64,000 nucleotides of DNA from Paramacrobiotus metropolitanus (Eukaryota > Tardigrada > Eutardigrada > Parachela > Macrobiotidae): NCBI RefSeq assembly GCF_019649055.1, contig NW_026570224.1, forward strand, positions 1,798,001 through 1,862,000, written 5' to 3'. This document shows, piece after piece, positions 11,104 to 23,216 of the stretch; the first letter of the stretch is position 1, and each line of letters begins with the position of its first letter. The translations under genes and the position numbers were made by a program. The notes under the pieces are model-generated. The model was not told the DNA's origin, searched no databases, and saw only the letters and a list, made by a program, of their open reading frames with translations.

Positions 11104-11777
11104 GATGGAAAAATCTGGTGTATGCTGAGCGAAATATGGAACTGGTAACCGAGCATAGGCAAATGGGAGACAGCGAAAAGGTCATGGTCTACCTTTCGCG
11201 AAATCCCGGAACAAACTCGTCCTGCATGCAATGGAAATTTGACTTTACTGACACAGGTGAGTTTGTATGATGTTTCATTTATGAAATACTTGTATAATAA
11301 TACTCTGTGAACAGAAAACATTATGATAAAGAACGAAAAAGAAGGCTGTGACATTACTTTTTAAAAAATTAGTTTTACGTTTTATTTTTCAGTTATTATT
11401 ATTAAGTTAAAAGTTAATAACCAGTCAGATCTGATTCGTGTATTGAAGGTTTAAGCATTGACCGGCTCAATATTCGATTTTACTACGTCACGTCCGAAGA
11501 TGGCCATGTAAAAGCGTATCTGAAACCCGATTTTCGAGGAGAGGTGGACCCACCTGAAGATCCGCCCGAAAGGATTGTTTTATGGTCCATTCCCACTATG
11601 CGGTCTATTCCGGAAGCACAAGGTTGGAGAAAATTCAGTCTTATTGTGGAAATGGGATGCAAACGGAGTCCTTGTGTTTTTCACCACACGCAGCTTTTTC
11701 TGCAGCAGCAGTCTGGTGGCTTCTTTGAAAAAGAAGAAAAAAAGTACCCTTTCAAAATTGAAATTGTTTTTGCGTAA
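11104..11777 (+). CDS. PAW domain (C-terminal domain of peptide:N-glycanase), upstream exons not found
   Basis: Two exons, 11104-11256 and 11449-11777, join in frame (G|GT) through a GT-AG intron. Together they encode about 160 residues ending in a stop. The pattern GW.N.VY...NMELVTEHRQ...MVYLSR..G.....QWKFDFTD.GLSIDRL, followed by GWRKFSLIVEM and HTQLFLQQ, and ending KIEIVFA, matches the PAW domain that closes NGLY1/PNG1, where it binds high-mannose glycans. The transglutaminase-like catalytic core that normally precedes it is not visible in the 5 kb upstream. The strong acceptor before GGATGG implies at least one earlier exon. It could be a stand-alone PAW protein (such proteins are known in nematodes), a gene with a distant 5' end, or a truncated copy. 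Confidence 0.72.
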
Positions 11778-13515
11778 TCTTCTCCGGGAAACGTCTTTGG
11801 CGAATTCATTGGATTTATATTCCGAAATTACTAGAATAGTTATTTTGATTTCCGTGCTTTACCTGGCCATTGCTAACAATGCTGAAATTTGTACTTTGAA
11901 TTATTCCAGTCATATTTTCTCCTTTTGCGGAAGCGTGCGTTAGTCTTGTCCGGAATATAAAACAAAAAAGATCTACTCACGTGAAAACGAGCTGTATTGA
12001 GCGTAAATTCTGTCTGCTTTTTACACCATAACCGTAATCACTTCATTTTCACTTTAGCATCGGTACGTCTATATGCTATATATTGTCATTTAATTAACTC
12101 AATCTAGGGAATTTCTTTCCGCTGTCGTTGCATGCGCGGCGGTGTACAAATATAGCAACTATAATAGCAAAAACGCTCAAACCAAGGTAATTGCGTTAGC
12201 GACATCAACAGTTACATGATCGCAAACGTGCTGAAATGGAGATGGATGATGTAGAAAAAGGACTACAGTGACCCCTTGAACTCCTTGAAAGATGCCACCG
12301 AATATGATTACATTATTGATCCAATTTGGATATCGTGCCTAGTTTCCTGAATATATTTCGAAGTGTCAATACAGTCTGCAGATAAAAATTTCATTGAAAC
12401 CGAACTACAAACTTAATGCTCAACTACCAATATTAATAGAGAATGCAACAGATATCATGACCGAAAATTTACTCGATTGTATCGCTGTATAATTAACATA
12501 CATATAGATGTTTACAGGCTAATTCGTACAGGAAAATTTCAATCGATTCAACTGCACTACCAAACTGTAGTGTTACTGTTTCACCTTCTTTAGACTTTAG
12601 GATGCCACGACCATCCGCGTAAAAATTTTGTTTAGCACTGGTTTATTTGAAAAGGATCTGGATTGAAAATTTTTAGAGTTATGATAGAGAAAGGACATCG
12701 AATGGTACAAGAAGTCGATCGTTTCCGAGCACATGACTATGTTAGCTTTTTAATTACGGTAAAATAGTTTAGAACGCTTTGTAACGTAGAAAGCATGTGA
12801 AAATGTCAATATAAAAATAGCCTTGTTTATATGTGTGATTAATTTCTCACTATTTTACGCAGCAGCAGAGTCGGCAGTTTTCTCTCGTAAGTGCTCTATG
12901 CAGCACGACAAAGCAAATGCAGATGTAAAGATGTAAAGTGTATAACAAGCTTGTTGGTAGCAAAGTAGTCTCACTGCGTACTTTATAGACACTAATGTAG
13001 AATTCAGCGCTTCTCGTGATCAACATGCCTCATACAAAGTTTTTTGAAAAGATTAAGAGTATGTATTTGTAACAACATGACACTCCTTTATACAGCTAAT
13101 GCTTATGTTTCGATTATATCACTACTGTCTGCCATGACAAACAAACGCCTCCGCCACCGATGAGCCACATAAAAACCTGTTGTATTCATCGAAAGTTTCC
13201 TAGAGGAAATGAATGCTTAGTAGATTAATTATTACTGGATTTCGGTGGTGCAGTTTAGATTTTTATTACCTTCTGGCACCGGTGTCGCTGTGTAGTGTGT
13301 ATAACAGTTAAGTGTTGCCACAATTACAGATCAGTTATTTATTCTACGGGCACGTACGCGCAAAACGGTGTTATAGAACTAACTAGGACTGTACGTACAC
13401 GGTTTTTTATAATCTTACAGCCGAATATTTAAATAAAAACCATTTGAAAAAAAATTATTCATCTATAAGCACTAACATCTTTCATTTGTTTCAGTAGTAA
13501 TCTGTGATCTCCAAG
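11778..13515. other. intergenic, no supported gene
   Basis: AT-rich DNA between the PAW gene stop and the FABP start codon. I see no long open frame with coding character. The last part should hold the FABP promoter and 5' UTR. Confidence 0.5.
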
Positions 13516-15253
13516 ATGTCCTTGAACTGGAATGGAGTATACAAACACGAATCAGATGAGAATCTGGAAGCCTATGAACGTGCACGAGGTACAAGCACAT
13601 AACTATTTGTACGAGAACGGTAAATGAAATTAATATGGATAAGAATGGTCTATACAGCTATATGCTTTTTTTAATTTGGAGACTATCCACTTGATTGCTT
13701 ATACGTTTATGAATTGTTAATTTACATTACGACTGGAATACACTTCGTGGTGACATAAAGTTTCATTGCGATAATTACTATTACCACGGAATCGGTTATA
13801 CTATTATATGTAGTACTAGAGTAGTAATAGTTTAGTGCTAATTTTCGTCAAAACTAGTATTTAAATCATATAATTTTTATTGTGGTTATTTTTTATGGCA
13901 CATGCGTTCTTCATTATACATTTATTATTTAGACAATCAATAAATCTACGATTATTTACAGGCACTCGCTATAAGCACTGAACTGCCTAAGTTTGCGCAG
14001 TGCCCATAACGTTATTGCTGTTTTTTTATTGTGCTATTAATTAGCCATCTACCGCTAAAAAACAGGTACACTAATTTATTTTCGGAAAGGTTAAACTGTT
14101 TGTTTAGGTGTTACAGACGATCAGCTAAACGTAATCCTTAATCAACATCCCGTTGTGGAAATCCGGCAAGATGGGGATATCTTTTATATGGTGAGAAATG
14201 TGCTTTGAAACGTTTACGTTCATTAATAATTTGTAAGGAGATTTTTGTAACATCTATCCCCGCATTGCTTGTAAATACAATGTCAATGTTCTGGGAAAAA
14301 TTATTCGGTAAAATGCAAAGACGTCATAGTCGCAAAGGCCATGATGGCAGAGCCGCAAGGCACTGCATTTCTGCATAATTACCTGGAAGGGAAAGCACAT
14401 AGCAACATTAGCACTGATGTGCATGGACAATCTTTGAAACAACATTGTCCTCCATTTATTTTGTTCTTCCTTCATATTTATGATAATTATGATATGAGAA
14501 CTTCAGAAAGGTGTGCGCCTTTCTGGTTTACTACATTTTGTAGGTGATTTAAAGAAATTCAGTTATTACGCTTACGCGAAATACATACATTCAGTACGAG
14601 TACGAGTAGTTCTAGTGCCTTATGCGGTACTTGATTTTACGGTGCTGTATTACAGAAAACCACGCTAAATTTTAGACCCGTGCAAGAATTGCGGTTTAGG
14701 CTGGGTCAACAATGGCAGACTAATACCCCGGATGGACGGAAAGTGTCGGTATGCCGGTAAACTTCTGATTAACTGTTTCCAGAACTGAAAAATCTGAATT
14801 ATAGATCCTCCTAGCCTATCCTAGCCTCGTCTAGATCTTGTACTGTTGCAGATAAAGTTCTTCAAATATTCTGAAAAGACTTAGTTACGCGAAGTGGATA
14901 ACAAATCAATACAATTTTTCAGAACGTGTTCCTTGAAGAAGGAAACCGCCTAATACAGAGAATGACTGACGAGGATGGAAACTTCATTGAGTATGTCCGC
15001 GAACTGAAAGGTGACCGCCTTTACTTGGTGAGTTGCTAATAATCAACCCATCATTGTCATCGATTGATAACGGTAAAAAATTCTGCTGAATGGTGTTTAC
15101 GCAGGAGCTTAAGCGTGGGCCAATTCTGGCTAGGAGATGTTTCAAAAAAGTAAGCCAGCACGACATATAAAATGCCGATGAAGCAGCTGCAGCGATGCGC
15201 GGTAATGATGTTTTGATTGTTTTTGTAGGTGCCCGGCTTATAAGGAAACCGGC
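13516..15253 (+). CDS. fatty-acid-binding protein (intracellular lipid-binding family)
   Basis: Six exons: 13516-13588, 14108-14190, 14656-14748, 14923-15027, 15105-15149 and 15239-15253. Phases agree throughout and give 137 residues, close to the usual 130-135 of FABPs. The N-terminus NWNGVYKHESDENLEAYERARGV matches the family opening (F.G.Y....SENFD.YL...GV). Alternating beta-strand pattern follows, ending in ARRCFKK, in the position of the conserved C-terminal C.R.Y.K. The first intron falls in the Gly codon after helix II, a classic FABP intron site. There is no signal peptide, so it is a cytosolic carrier of fatty acids or similar ligands. The final 15-nt exon adds only VPGL; reading through its intron would end the protein eight codons later instead of five. 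Tardigrade SAHS proteins share this fold but are secreted. Confidence 0.85.
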
Positions 15254-16281
15254 AAAATTCATCAAGAAGGGTCGTCTTCCAGAGACTGCCTGCCTGTATG
15301 ACTAGATTCTATTGCTGGAATTTGTTATTGTTTCAATTGATTAAAATTGTTAGCGCTGGATTGTGTCTCACCTTATTTGATAAAATACGACGCTAACTGT
15401 TTTTCACGTCTGTTCCGCAACCATTTAAAGGTAAACTGGCGTTTCGTACTAAAACGTGTCGAGAGGTTTTCCTGACGTGTAGTTTTAATTACTGTAAGCA
15501 TTTTACACGGATAACAGTGAAGTGTTGAACTTAAAATTGCTACGGTAATAATATATTATAATTATTGTGATGCAGGTAACAAGCAAAGAAATAAAAATTA
15601 ATGTTACCCTTACAGCGCAATACCGTAAGACTTCATAATTATTCGTGACGCTGACAGCTGACCTATACGCATTACCTGTAGCATGCAGTCGTCCAAAGCT
15701 AAATAAGTGTACATACCCGAAGGGGGAACGATCGTGAGTCGGTTGCTGCAAGATACGAGTACACAATGCACGAGTAACAGTCACAATTGTGTTATGCTTA
15801 CAGCCGGTATGTTGACATCGCGGGAATTTCGAAATTTTTTTGCTAGCGAGCCGCACGCCGCACCTACACTAAGCACCATTGCCGGAAAACGACAAAGTAA
15901 CAAACCTAACTTCTGTTGCTTAATATTAACGTTTTTTGTACTGCAATTATGATGCAGACAGCATGTGCTCTCAGAATGTGTAAATACTCGTTCAGTATAT
16001 GCTGACTGACTACACGAAAAGTAAAAAACCATTGTGCACATGCGGTAGCACTATAAAAACTTATCTCCCTGAAATTTCGCTGATTACAATGCACATCGAG
16101 CAAAATGTAACAAATTTTAATTAGCTTTACATTGGTAATTAACCAATAACTACGGTAAATCTCTCAGAAATCTTTTGCGCGTATACACTGCATTTGTTTA
16201 TAATTACGAAGTGGTGCATGCTCGCAGTGCCAAAACAATCACTGCACGGAATCGGAATGCAATCGTCTGGGAACTGCTAAA
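15254..16281. other. intergenic, no supported gene
   Basis: Separates the FABP stop from the chromodomain gene start. Overlapping open frames on both strands at 15500-16100 show no family resemblance or splice logic. Confidence 0.5.
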
Positions 16282-18160
16282 ATGTTTCGTCGCCGTCGTC
16301 CCAGTCCGACACCAACTACGATTACTGTTGATGATTCTTTTGCTGACAACGATGCGATACATTCACGAGGGATCACTCATACAGCTCACCAGGAAACACG
16401 CAAAGAGAGACGTTTCGCTTTCATAAACACTGTAAGATTTATATTACAATTAGCATTTTGCACTAACTATGTACATATGTACCACAAAATACTTGGAAGA
16501 ATTTACTGAATTCATTAGAAATATATTGCTAGTAAATTCGTAAAACCGCCTTATTTGCACGAACTAAACATATCTTGCTATAAGATACATCTAACAATGC
16601 CCGGTTTCCCTTATTTTATCGCACAGGGACGTACTGTCTGCGACACCAAATGCGTCTGCAAAATTGCCCACAGACACAAGAACAAGCCCCGTTTAATAGT
16701 CCGAAGAGTTCTATCCCATACGTTTCGCGGCGTAAGCAAAATTGTAACTGTTATGGGTTTCTACTTTCTTTAATGCCACTCTATTGGCATTGAATAGGGC
16801 ATTTGTTTCCTGTTATGCGTGCTGGACAATCCGCGCAGCGCGCCGACGTATCTAAAACAGTGCGTTGTTCAACGCGAACTGCGCGTGGAATATGCTGATT
16901 ACCTCAAGAGCACCGGCGGAATTCCCAGGACAGTCCAAGACTTTTGGTATTCTTCTGCAAAATTACGTATTAATTTCTGTAAATGCTAATTCGGAGAAGG
17001 GTCAGTTTGGGACAAGTTGAAAGTCAAGAAATTACTAACGCCTATTATGGTTACGTGATTTGTCAGAGTTACAGTACGAGTCTGCGAGTATATAACTGTT
17101 AAATCTTTGTTTGTGTGGATAATGTACAGATACGTACAGTTTTTAAATATTTATAGTTCCTAGCTCGTCTTTTCAAAAATGCACTCTTTTTGCAGTCGCA
17201 TTTTGAATACTATCACAGAAACTCTGCTTATATCTGTGCAGGAATGTTGACACTGAAATTGCTATGCGGGACGCATTATTTCCTGAACTTCCGGAATTTG
17301 AGCAGCGACGACAGCGCGAAATCGCGGCTAGCGACGACACCCTGCAATGGTCCAAGCGGACGAATAATGGCCGCTCCACAATACAAATTACCGCAGAAGC
17401 TACGTCTCCTGCATTAAAACTTGTTACCAATTCCATGCAGTCTTCCAAGCCACCCCGCGAGCCTGGCAAATCCGTAAAAAATGTAAATAAAAGACCAAAA
17501 GTCGAGTACAAACGTGCTGAAGATGCACTGTCGAAGAAGGGAACAGAATCTAAGGTCACTCGACCGAAAACAGCACTGACAACGGATACCGGTAATCACG
17601 TCACTGATACGGTCACCGGCGTTAAGAACGCCAACTCTGACAGGCGCACTGGTTCCCCGGAAATTCCACCACCACTGCAAATTAATACAGACCGTTTATG
17701 GGTGGAAGAGCGTATTATTGGCGCTTTTCTTCAGTCACCGCAAAAAAAATCCACACGCGGTCGGCCGCGCAGTGTAAGATGGTTTTTGGTCAAGTGGAAA
17801 GCGCTGAGTGTGGAAGATAGTAGCTGGAAATGCGAAAGTGAGCTACAGTGCACGAAAGATATCCAAGCTTTCCTCAAAAGACACGGGTAGGATGCGTATT
17901 ACTGCCGTTATAGAATCTTTCTTAAGTCTAGCTTCGGTTCATTTAATACCATGTCATTTCTTATGATATTAAATGGTTTTATTTCCGTATCGCGCCAGTA
18001 TATAATCCGTTTATGTTCTATCGGCAGCCGTCCCACACTACAAAAGCGGAAAATCCTCACAAGCGAAGGAGTACAATATGAGGAATTACAGTTAAAGAAA
18101 AAGCGAATTCAGCCCTTATTGGCTGAGGGAGAAGATCTGACTGATGCCATTGTCTGTTAA
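16282..18160 (+). CDS. chromodomain protein, five exons
   Basis: Exons 16282-16431, 16627-16731, 16798-16946, 17242-17886 and 18028-18160 join in consistent phase to give 393 residues. The only domain I recognise is a chromodomain near residues 285-350: VEERIIGAFL, a basic insert of about 15 residues, then WFLVKWKALS, SSWKCESEL and a helix ending QAFLKRHG. Chromodomains bind methylated histone tails through three aromatic residues. Here the Trp of VKW is kept, but the aromatic two residues later (KGYS in HP1) is Leu. The middle is low-complexity, basic and disordered (linker with KRPKVEYKRAED). Domain order differs from HP1/CBX, where the chromodomain is N-terminal. Nuclear chromatin role is inferred; ortholog unknown. 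It converges on FRMD8, whose 3' end is 530 bp away. Confidence 0.72.
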
Positions 18161-18691
18161 TAATAAATATATTAAATGTTCCTGCTTTCGTTAAATTTGT
18201 TGGAGTTGGAGCCTATCTCTCTACACCGTTATCAACACTGCAGCACTGTAGCAGAGACATTTTTTGTAGAATATTTTGTAATTGATGTTTACTTTTTTCG
18301 CGTATAGGTAATATGTACTTTATACTGGCATTAACTAAAACTTGTACGTACTAATCAAGAAGTCAGCGAAATATCGAGCTTCGTCAGCACAAAAACAGTC
18401 TTTTTTTCCCGTTGATGGCTAATTTTTCCGTTCTACACAATTAGTTACGTTTAGGCTTCGTATGTACATAAAGGTGCAACAGTATTGCTGATATAACAAT
18501 TATCACAAACAAGGAACAAAAAGGTGATCTAAGGAACAAAACAAAAACTTAAAAAAAAGATGGTTCAACATATTGCTCTAAATAAATGCATCAAAAGAAT
18601 TGTAACTTGTAATCAAGCTGCCTAGACAATGAGCCGATCGACGCAAGTTATAATACTCTAGGAGATCCCAATGCCTTAATCACAACGCTAT
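18161..18691. other. shared 3' region of convergent genes
   Basis: 530 bp between the chromodomain gene stop (+) and the FRMD8 stop (-). It should hold both 3' UTRs; AATAAA occurs just after the chromodomain stop. Nothing else seen. Confidence 0.5.
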
Positions 18692-21600
18692 TCATACTTT
18701 ATGCAGATAAAACTTTTCAAAATGGTTAACAATAGTGCAATCGCCATGGGAAAATGTGCTTGGCATAGCTTTAATCTCCTTCATTCGGGAAATCACGCTG
18801 GTATTGCTGCCGGAAAACGAAGCATTGTTCCATAACTCCACATCATCCACACCATCGTCTGATAAATCTTCGCCGTCAATCAAATGCTCACGTCGTCGTG
18901 CTAGCGATGCATATCTGTTATGCTTAAAGGTCGAAAGACAAGCTTCTATCAGCTGCGCCTGTAAAACAAAATATACTCGTAGTATGAGTACAGAGTTAGT
19001 ACTGTCACAATTGTACGTTTTCACATTTTAGTAGTGCTACGTAAAGGTGTAAAATACAGGTGTAAATATGTAATCCATATTATTCAATAGTAAGCATAAC
19101 CAGTATTCAGTAATATTCGGATATAACCAATTATCACCGGGCAGTAGCTAAAGACAATATTACTATAAACACCACTTATCCCATCACGAAATAGCAATGA
19201 GTACAAAGCACAAAAATGAATAAATCACTGCATTATTAGCCTTACAATAAAGAAACTGGGGAAATCTGCGAAAGTGGCTCAAATTTAAACACAGAACCGT
19301 TTAAGTACACATCCATAGGATACGAGAAGTTTTTAATTGTCCCAAGCGGCAGACTCTTCTAAACGGCAGAAGTTTTATCGTGCACACAGTCCGTACCTGT
19401 TTAGAGTAAATTCGGAGGGATCGTGTTTCAGCGGCCACTCGACTTCCTTTTTCATTCAGCACTGGGATTTTCATCGTTATCATAAGACAAGCCGTATCGA
19501 CATTTGTCATGGCATCGTGATCAGGTGGTTGACGGCAGCAAAATGTGAATTCATAGTGCCTTAACGCCAATAAATACTCCTGAAAGACTCAACGAGTAAA
19601 ATGGAAATACTATAACAAGCAACAAATGTCTATGTGCAAAGTACAAAGGTTTTAGAGACAACTTAATGAAGGGATTTACAGAAAAAGCGTACCGGGTACA
19701 TCTTCAATTTTTCTACTGAAGGCAGAATTAGCATGCCTTGTTCATTCACAGCAATCCGTACGGCAATCGCTGACCGTCCAAACAATGTCTCTGTCAGCCG
19801 TGAAGATGGTCGAGCCTCCATAACGCCGTTAAAAAAGGCCGCTCTGTAAAAGTCATTTTAACAGATATTACTTACTAAAACTATAGTAATGCATAAGCGT
19901 GCATAAACAACGAGTGTATCTGTACTCTGTGTATCATCGAAAAAGAACGATTGGAAAAGATCGCAAATGTAGCACAAGTCAAGTTAGTCAAAACAACACT
20001 GTAGTATCAATATGCGTGCTCGATTTCATTCAACACCACTAAAGTGACGGGCCGGCCAAACGTACCCATAAGCAGGATTTGCCTGGCAAATCAACAGAAA
20101 CCTCAAATGAATTTCCTCTGCTGAACTAGCGTACGTTTCCTCATAAGTCGCTTTAATTAGATCCTTAATGTCACGCTCTCCGTTCATTCTACGGTAACTA
20201 TTATCGTTCAGGAAAAGAGAAGGAAAAAACCGTTCGAATCTGAAAACACGGACACACTAAGACACACTCGCATAAAATTATTTACGATATAAGACATGAA
20301 ATTCACTGCTTACCGCACAGATGATAAGAAATCCGAACCTTCAACAAAGCGCCCGTGCACTTTAAATAACAGTAACACTCCCAAAGATACCACATCATCT
20401 CGGCTAAAGAGATATTTGCAGCCCAAGTATTTGATTTGTGCTTCTTCGAACAAAAGCTGCAGGAGACGAGAATCCATGATCTAATAAAGAACTCCAGATT
20501 GTTATGGTTCCAGCAGAAAAAGCAACACAATAACACAAATGCACAGAAATGCGTACCTGACGCTCTTTCGCAATGGGAAGAAAAACAGATCGTTTTACAT
20601 ACACCAAAATGCCTGCGATTATACAGTGAGTTGAAGAATAATCCAAGAAAAGCGCGCCATATCCCTGATCAACATATGGCCCAAATTCAACAGTGCAATA
20701 TAGCCTACCTGGGTTTTCCGTCACATGAACATCTGAGAATTTCTTCAAAAAGTACCCCCAATATTTTTGAATAACGAATGGATTATGTCGGGCTTTCAGT
20801 TGTACTTCTGTAAAAATACAGTACGTACTACGTATAAGCAAGAAAATTATGACTATCACCAAACCGCCGGTAACGCAACTTAATTTAAAGTGCTAGATAG
20901 AATACGAATACACTGTATAATCAATCCGCTTATTCTCGGTCGATTAGAAAGTGCATACCAAATTCAAGGTTGTCATCCGTAAACCACACAGCTAAGGCGT
21001 TTTCCGCTTCCAAACGGTCAAGATTCCTGGCGCGGATAACACAGTCCACAAGCTCTGGGCATCTGCATCGATATCCTCCGCTCGGCACGAAATCTACTGG
21101 CGAATTGTCCGCCAAATATGCGGTTATTCTCGGCCCAACTGCAAAACAGTAAAAATGACCAGAGAAAAGATCCACACATTACAACAGCAAATCCTGACGT
21201 CCAGGGAAAAATTACTGAAAGTAGTTTATGTAATTACCAAGTAAACTGCCAATAATTCGGTCTATCGACTGGTTGCTGGTGGCAGTGCGTTGTTGATAGG
21301 GTGCAGCCAGGGTGGGTCGGGATTTTTCCGAGACACTGGAGCCACGGGAGACTATTTGAAAAAATTTGTAACGTATTACAAGTTTAAATACAGAGTTCTT
21401 TGTGAAATTCAGTGGCTAGTACCTTGTAATAGCTTGAAACACACTACTTTTAACATTTTCTAGAAAAATGTTCTTATAAGCAAGCAGAATGCAGGTATAA
21501 TTAAAAATCATCAAAAATTAAGTGGTGTAAGTCTTCAACTTGTCCGTTTCAGACATTTCTGGCATGCCTGAACTGTTGCATGTTTTGTGTGGGCAATAGG

Positions 21601-22016
21601 CATGCTACACCAAAAATAGCTACCCCGACTTTTGCCTTTATCAGATTCAGATAAAGGCAAACGTGCGCGATGTTATCAATGCCAGATGTCAAACAAACGC
21701 AGAACGGCTATCGATAACCGGACAAATGCTAAACAATCCGTATACTCGGTGGAATATTAATTACTGCATGTTAATTATGAAGGTACTAATGGTATGTATC
21801 TACGAATAATTATAGTGCACACATACTTTCCGCATGGTCGACAGACGGCTCGCCAGAGAAACCTGTCTCGATCTCTTGCACGATTTCCACACAGTCTTCG
21901 GCGCTTTCGTCTTGTTCATGAATGGTGAAAGGAATGGACGATGTGGGTCCGCGCGCCGACCCTTGACGAGCACCAGGCCCCGCTGGACTCCATGGAACCG
22001 TGCGCAGCGAAGTCAT
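18692..22016 (-). CDS. FRMD8: FERM domain-containing protein 8 (iTAP)
   Basis: Ten exons on the minus strand: 22016-21827, 21351-21238, 21138-20959, 20807-20709, 20612-20557, 20480-20314, 20239-20066, 19843-19693, 19579-19397 and 18958-18692. Phases agree throughout and give 526 residues. Homology to human FRMD8 runs across the FERM domain: AYLADNS.VDFV (F1 start), EVQLKARHNPF, VKRSVFLPIAKERQ, LLFEEAQIKYL (F2), YGAAFFNG, YLLALRHYEF and RSLRIYSKQ (F3). In mammals FRMD8 binds iRhom proteins and stabilises the iRhom-ADAM17 sheddase complex at the cell surface. The start ATG at 22016 is the first in the open frame after an upstream stop. The N-terminus (about 100 residues) is poorly conserved and disordered. 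The tail after F3 is short compared with human. Exon 5 is only 56 bp. It is divergent from SETD9, 1.2 kb away. Confidence 0.9.
21631..21661. repeat. perfect short hairpin in FRMD8 intron 1
   Basis: TTTGCCTTTATC and GATAAAGGCAAA are exact reverse complements (12 bp) around a 7-nt loop. It lies inside the first intron of FRMD8 on the opposite strand sense. Confidence 0.6.
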
Positions 22017-23216
22017 TTCCACGCGCGCGTATTTTCCTCCGGTGGCTTTCGGCTCCCAGTGGTAACAGTCCAAATCCGCTTATTATAAATTTTAAACACG
22101 ATGTGCTGGTATGATAGCAGCCCCTTTGAAGCAGCGCTGATGGTCCACTCCAGCGATTTACTACAAAAACTTCTCCAAACATCCAATCACCGTCCTTCGG
22201 CTTTATTAATGACTGTTCTCGCAGAAACTATTTGACAACAAGTAAACCATGCAGACTCCCCGTTAAGCAAGCAGTGACTGCTGAGCAGCCAACCTTATCA
22301 CATGCAAACGAGTTACGAAGATCTGCATCAGAAACGGATAACCATGTAGCGGTCTGCGCATTGCATTCACAATCGCGTGTTCGCAGTTTCACACTGAAAC
22401 GGTCAAGTATAACATTTCTAGTTTCCACTCATCAATAAATATCAGTCCAAAAGACCAAAAACAAATCTTTGAAATGGTATCTGCTAAAACATTTTTACTG
22501 TATAAAAATTTAAAATCTTAATCTTGTCTTTCGAACAAAACTGAACAATTAAAAATAAATTAGAAACCTTACCAAGGACGAACGGAGAACGGGAGAAGTG
22601 CAATGACTCTAACTTTAGAGTTTTTACGAGGGGTTGTAAACACAGCTGTCTGTCTTCTGATTGGCGTTCATTCAGAAACCACAACAATCGTCTACAAACT
22701 GCAACCGACACAAAGCACTAGATAGTGCACGACAATTAGTTAGAAAAATTAATTTTGATACGTACTTTTATCTTTTATGTAGTTTGCTGTTTGTGATATT
22801 TATCGCGGACTGTTTTAACTGTTAAACAAGAAAGTTCCCTGCCTGTTTGAACTGATTGCACAGAAGGAATGCGTATTTCACCTTCTTTCCACTTTTATGT
22901 TTTGTTAGCAAAAATTTGTGTGTGTGAAGTGGGAAGAAGTAAAAGCTACAGAATTTGTTAATTGAATCGGGTTTTGATATTTTCCCTGGATTGTTATGTG
23001 GTATTAAATAATTGTTTGGGTATTTTGTGGACCCTTTGTATGTTCCACTTTGGTCGTTCGTGTGAAGTTGCTCAGCGATCTTTGGTCTTGGAGCTTGCAT
23101 CCAACTTTTACGCTAGATCACAAGCATCAGATCATGCGTTAAGATCTTCGCCTTTTGTTTAGATTTCGAAGTCGTATTCCTGTTTTTGTATTAGTGCATT
23201 TTACTTGGGTGATTAA
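22017..23216. other. divergent intergenic region FRMD8 / SETD9
   Basis: 1.2 kb between two divergent start codons, expected to hold both promoters. Small open frames on either strand have no family resemblance. Confidence 0.5.

Noticed and set aside
13516-15253. Calling the FABP a tardigrade SAHS protein
   Set aside because: It lacks the signal peptide and SAHS-specific stretches; the opening and first intron are those of ordinary FABPs. Only the fold is shared.
17264-17890. Stop at 17890 as the end of the chromodomain protein
   Set aside because: A donor (GG|GTAGGA) four bases earlier joins in phase to an exon at 18028-18160 with a conserved-looking basic tail.
22228-22711. Overlapping small frames between FRMD8 and SETD9
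   Set aside because: Both strands are open by chance, with no start context, splice sites or family resemblance.
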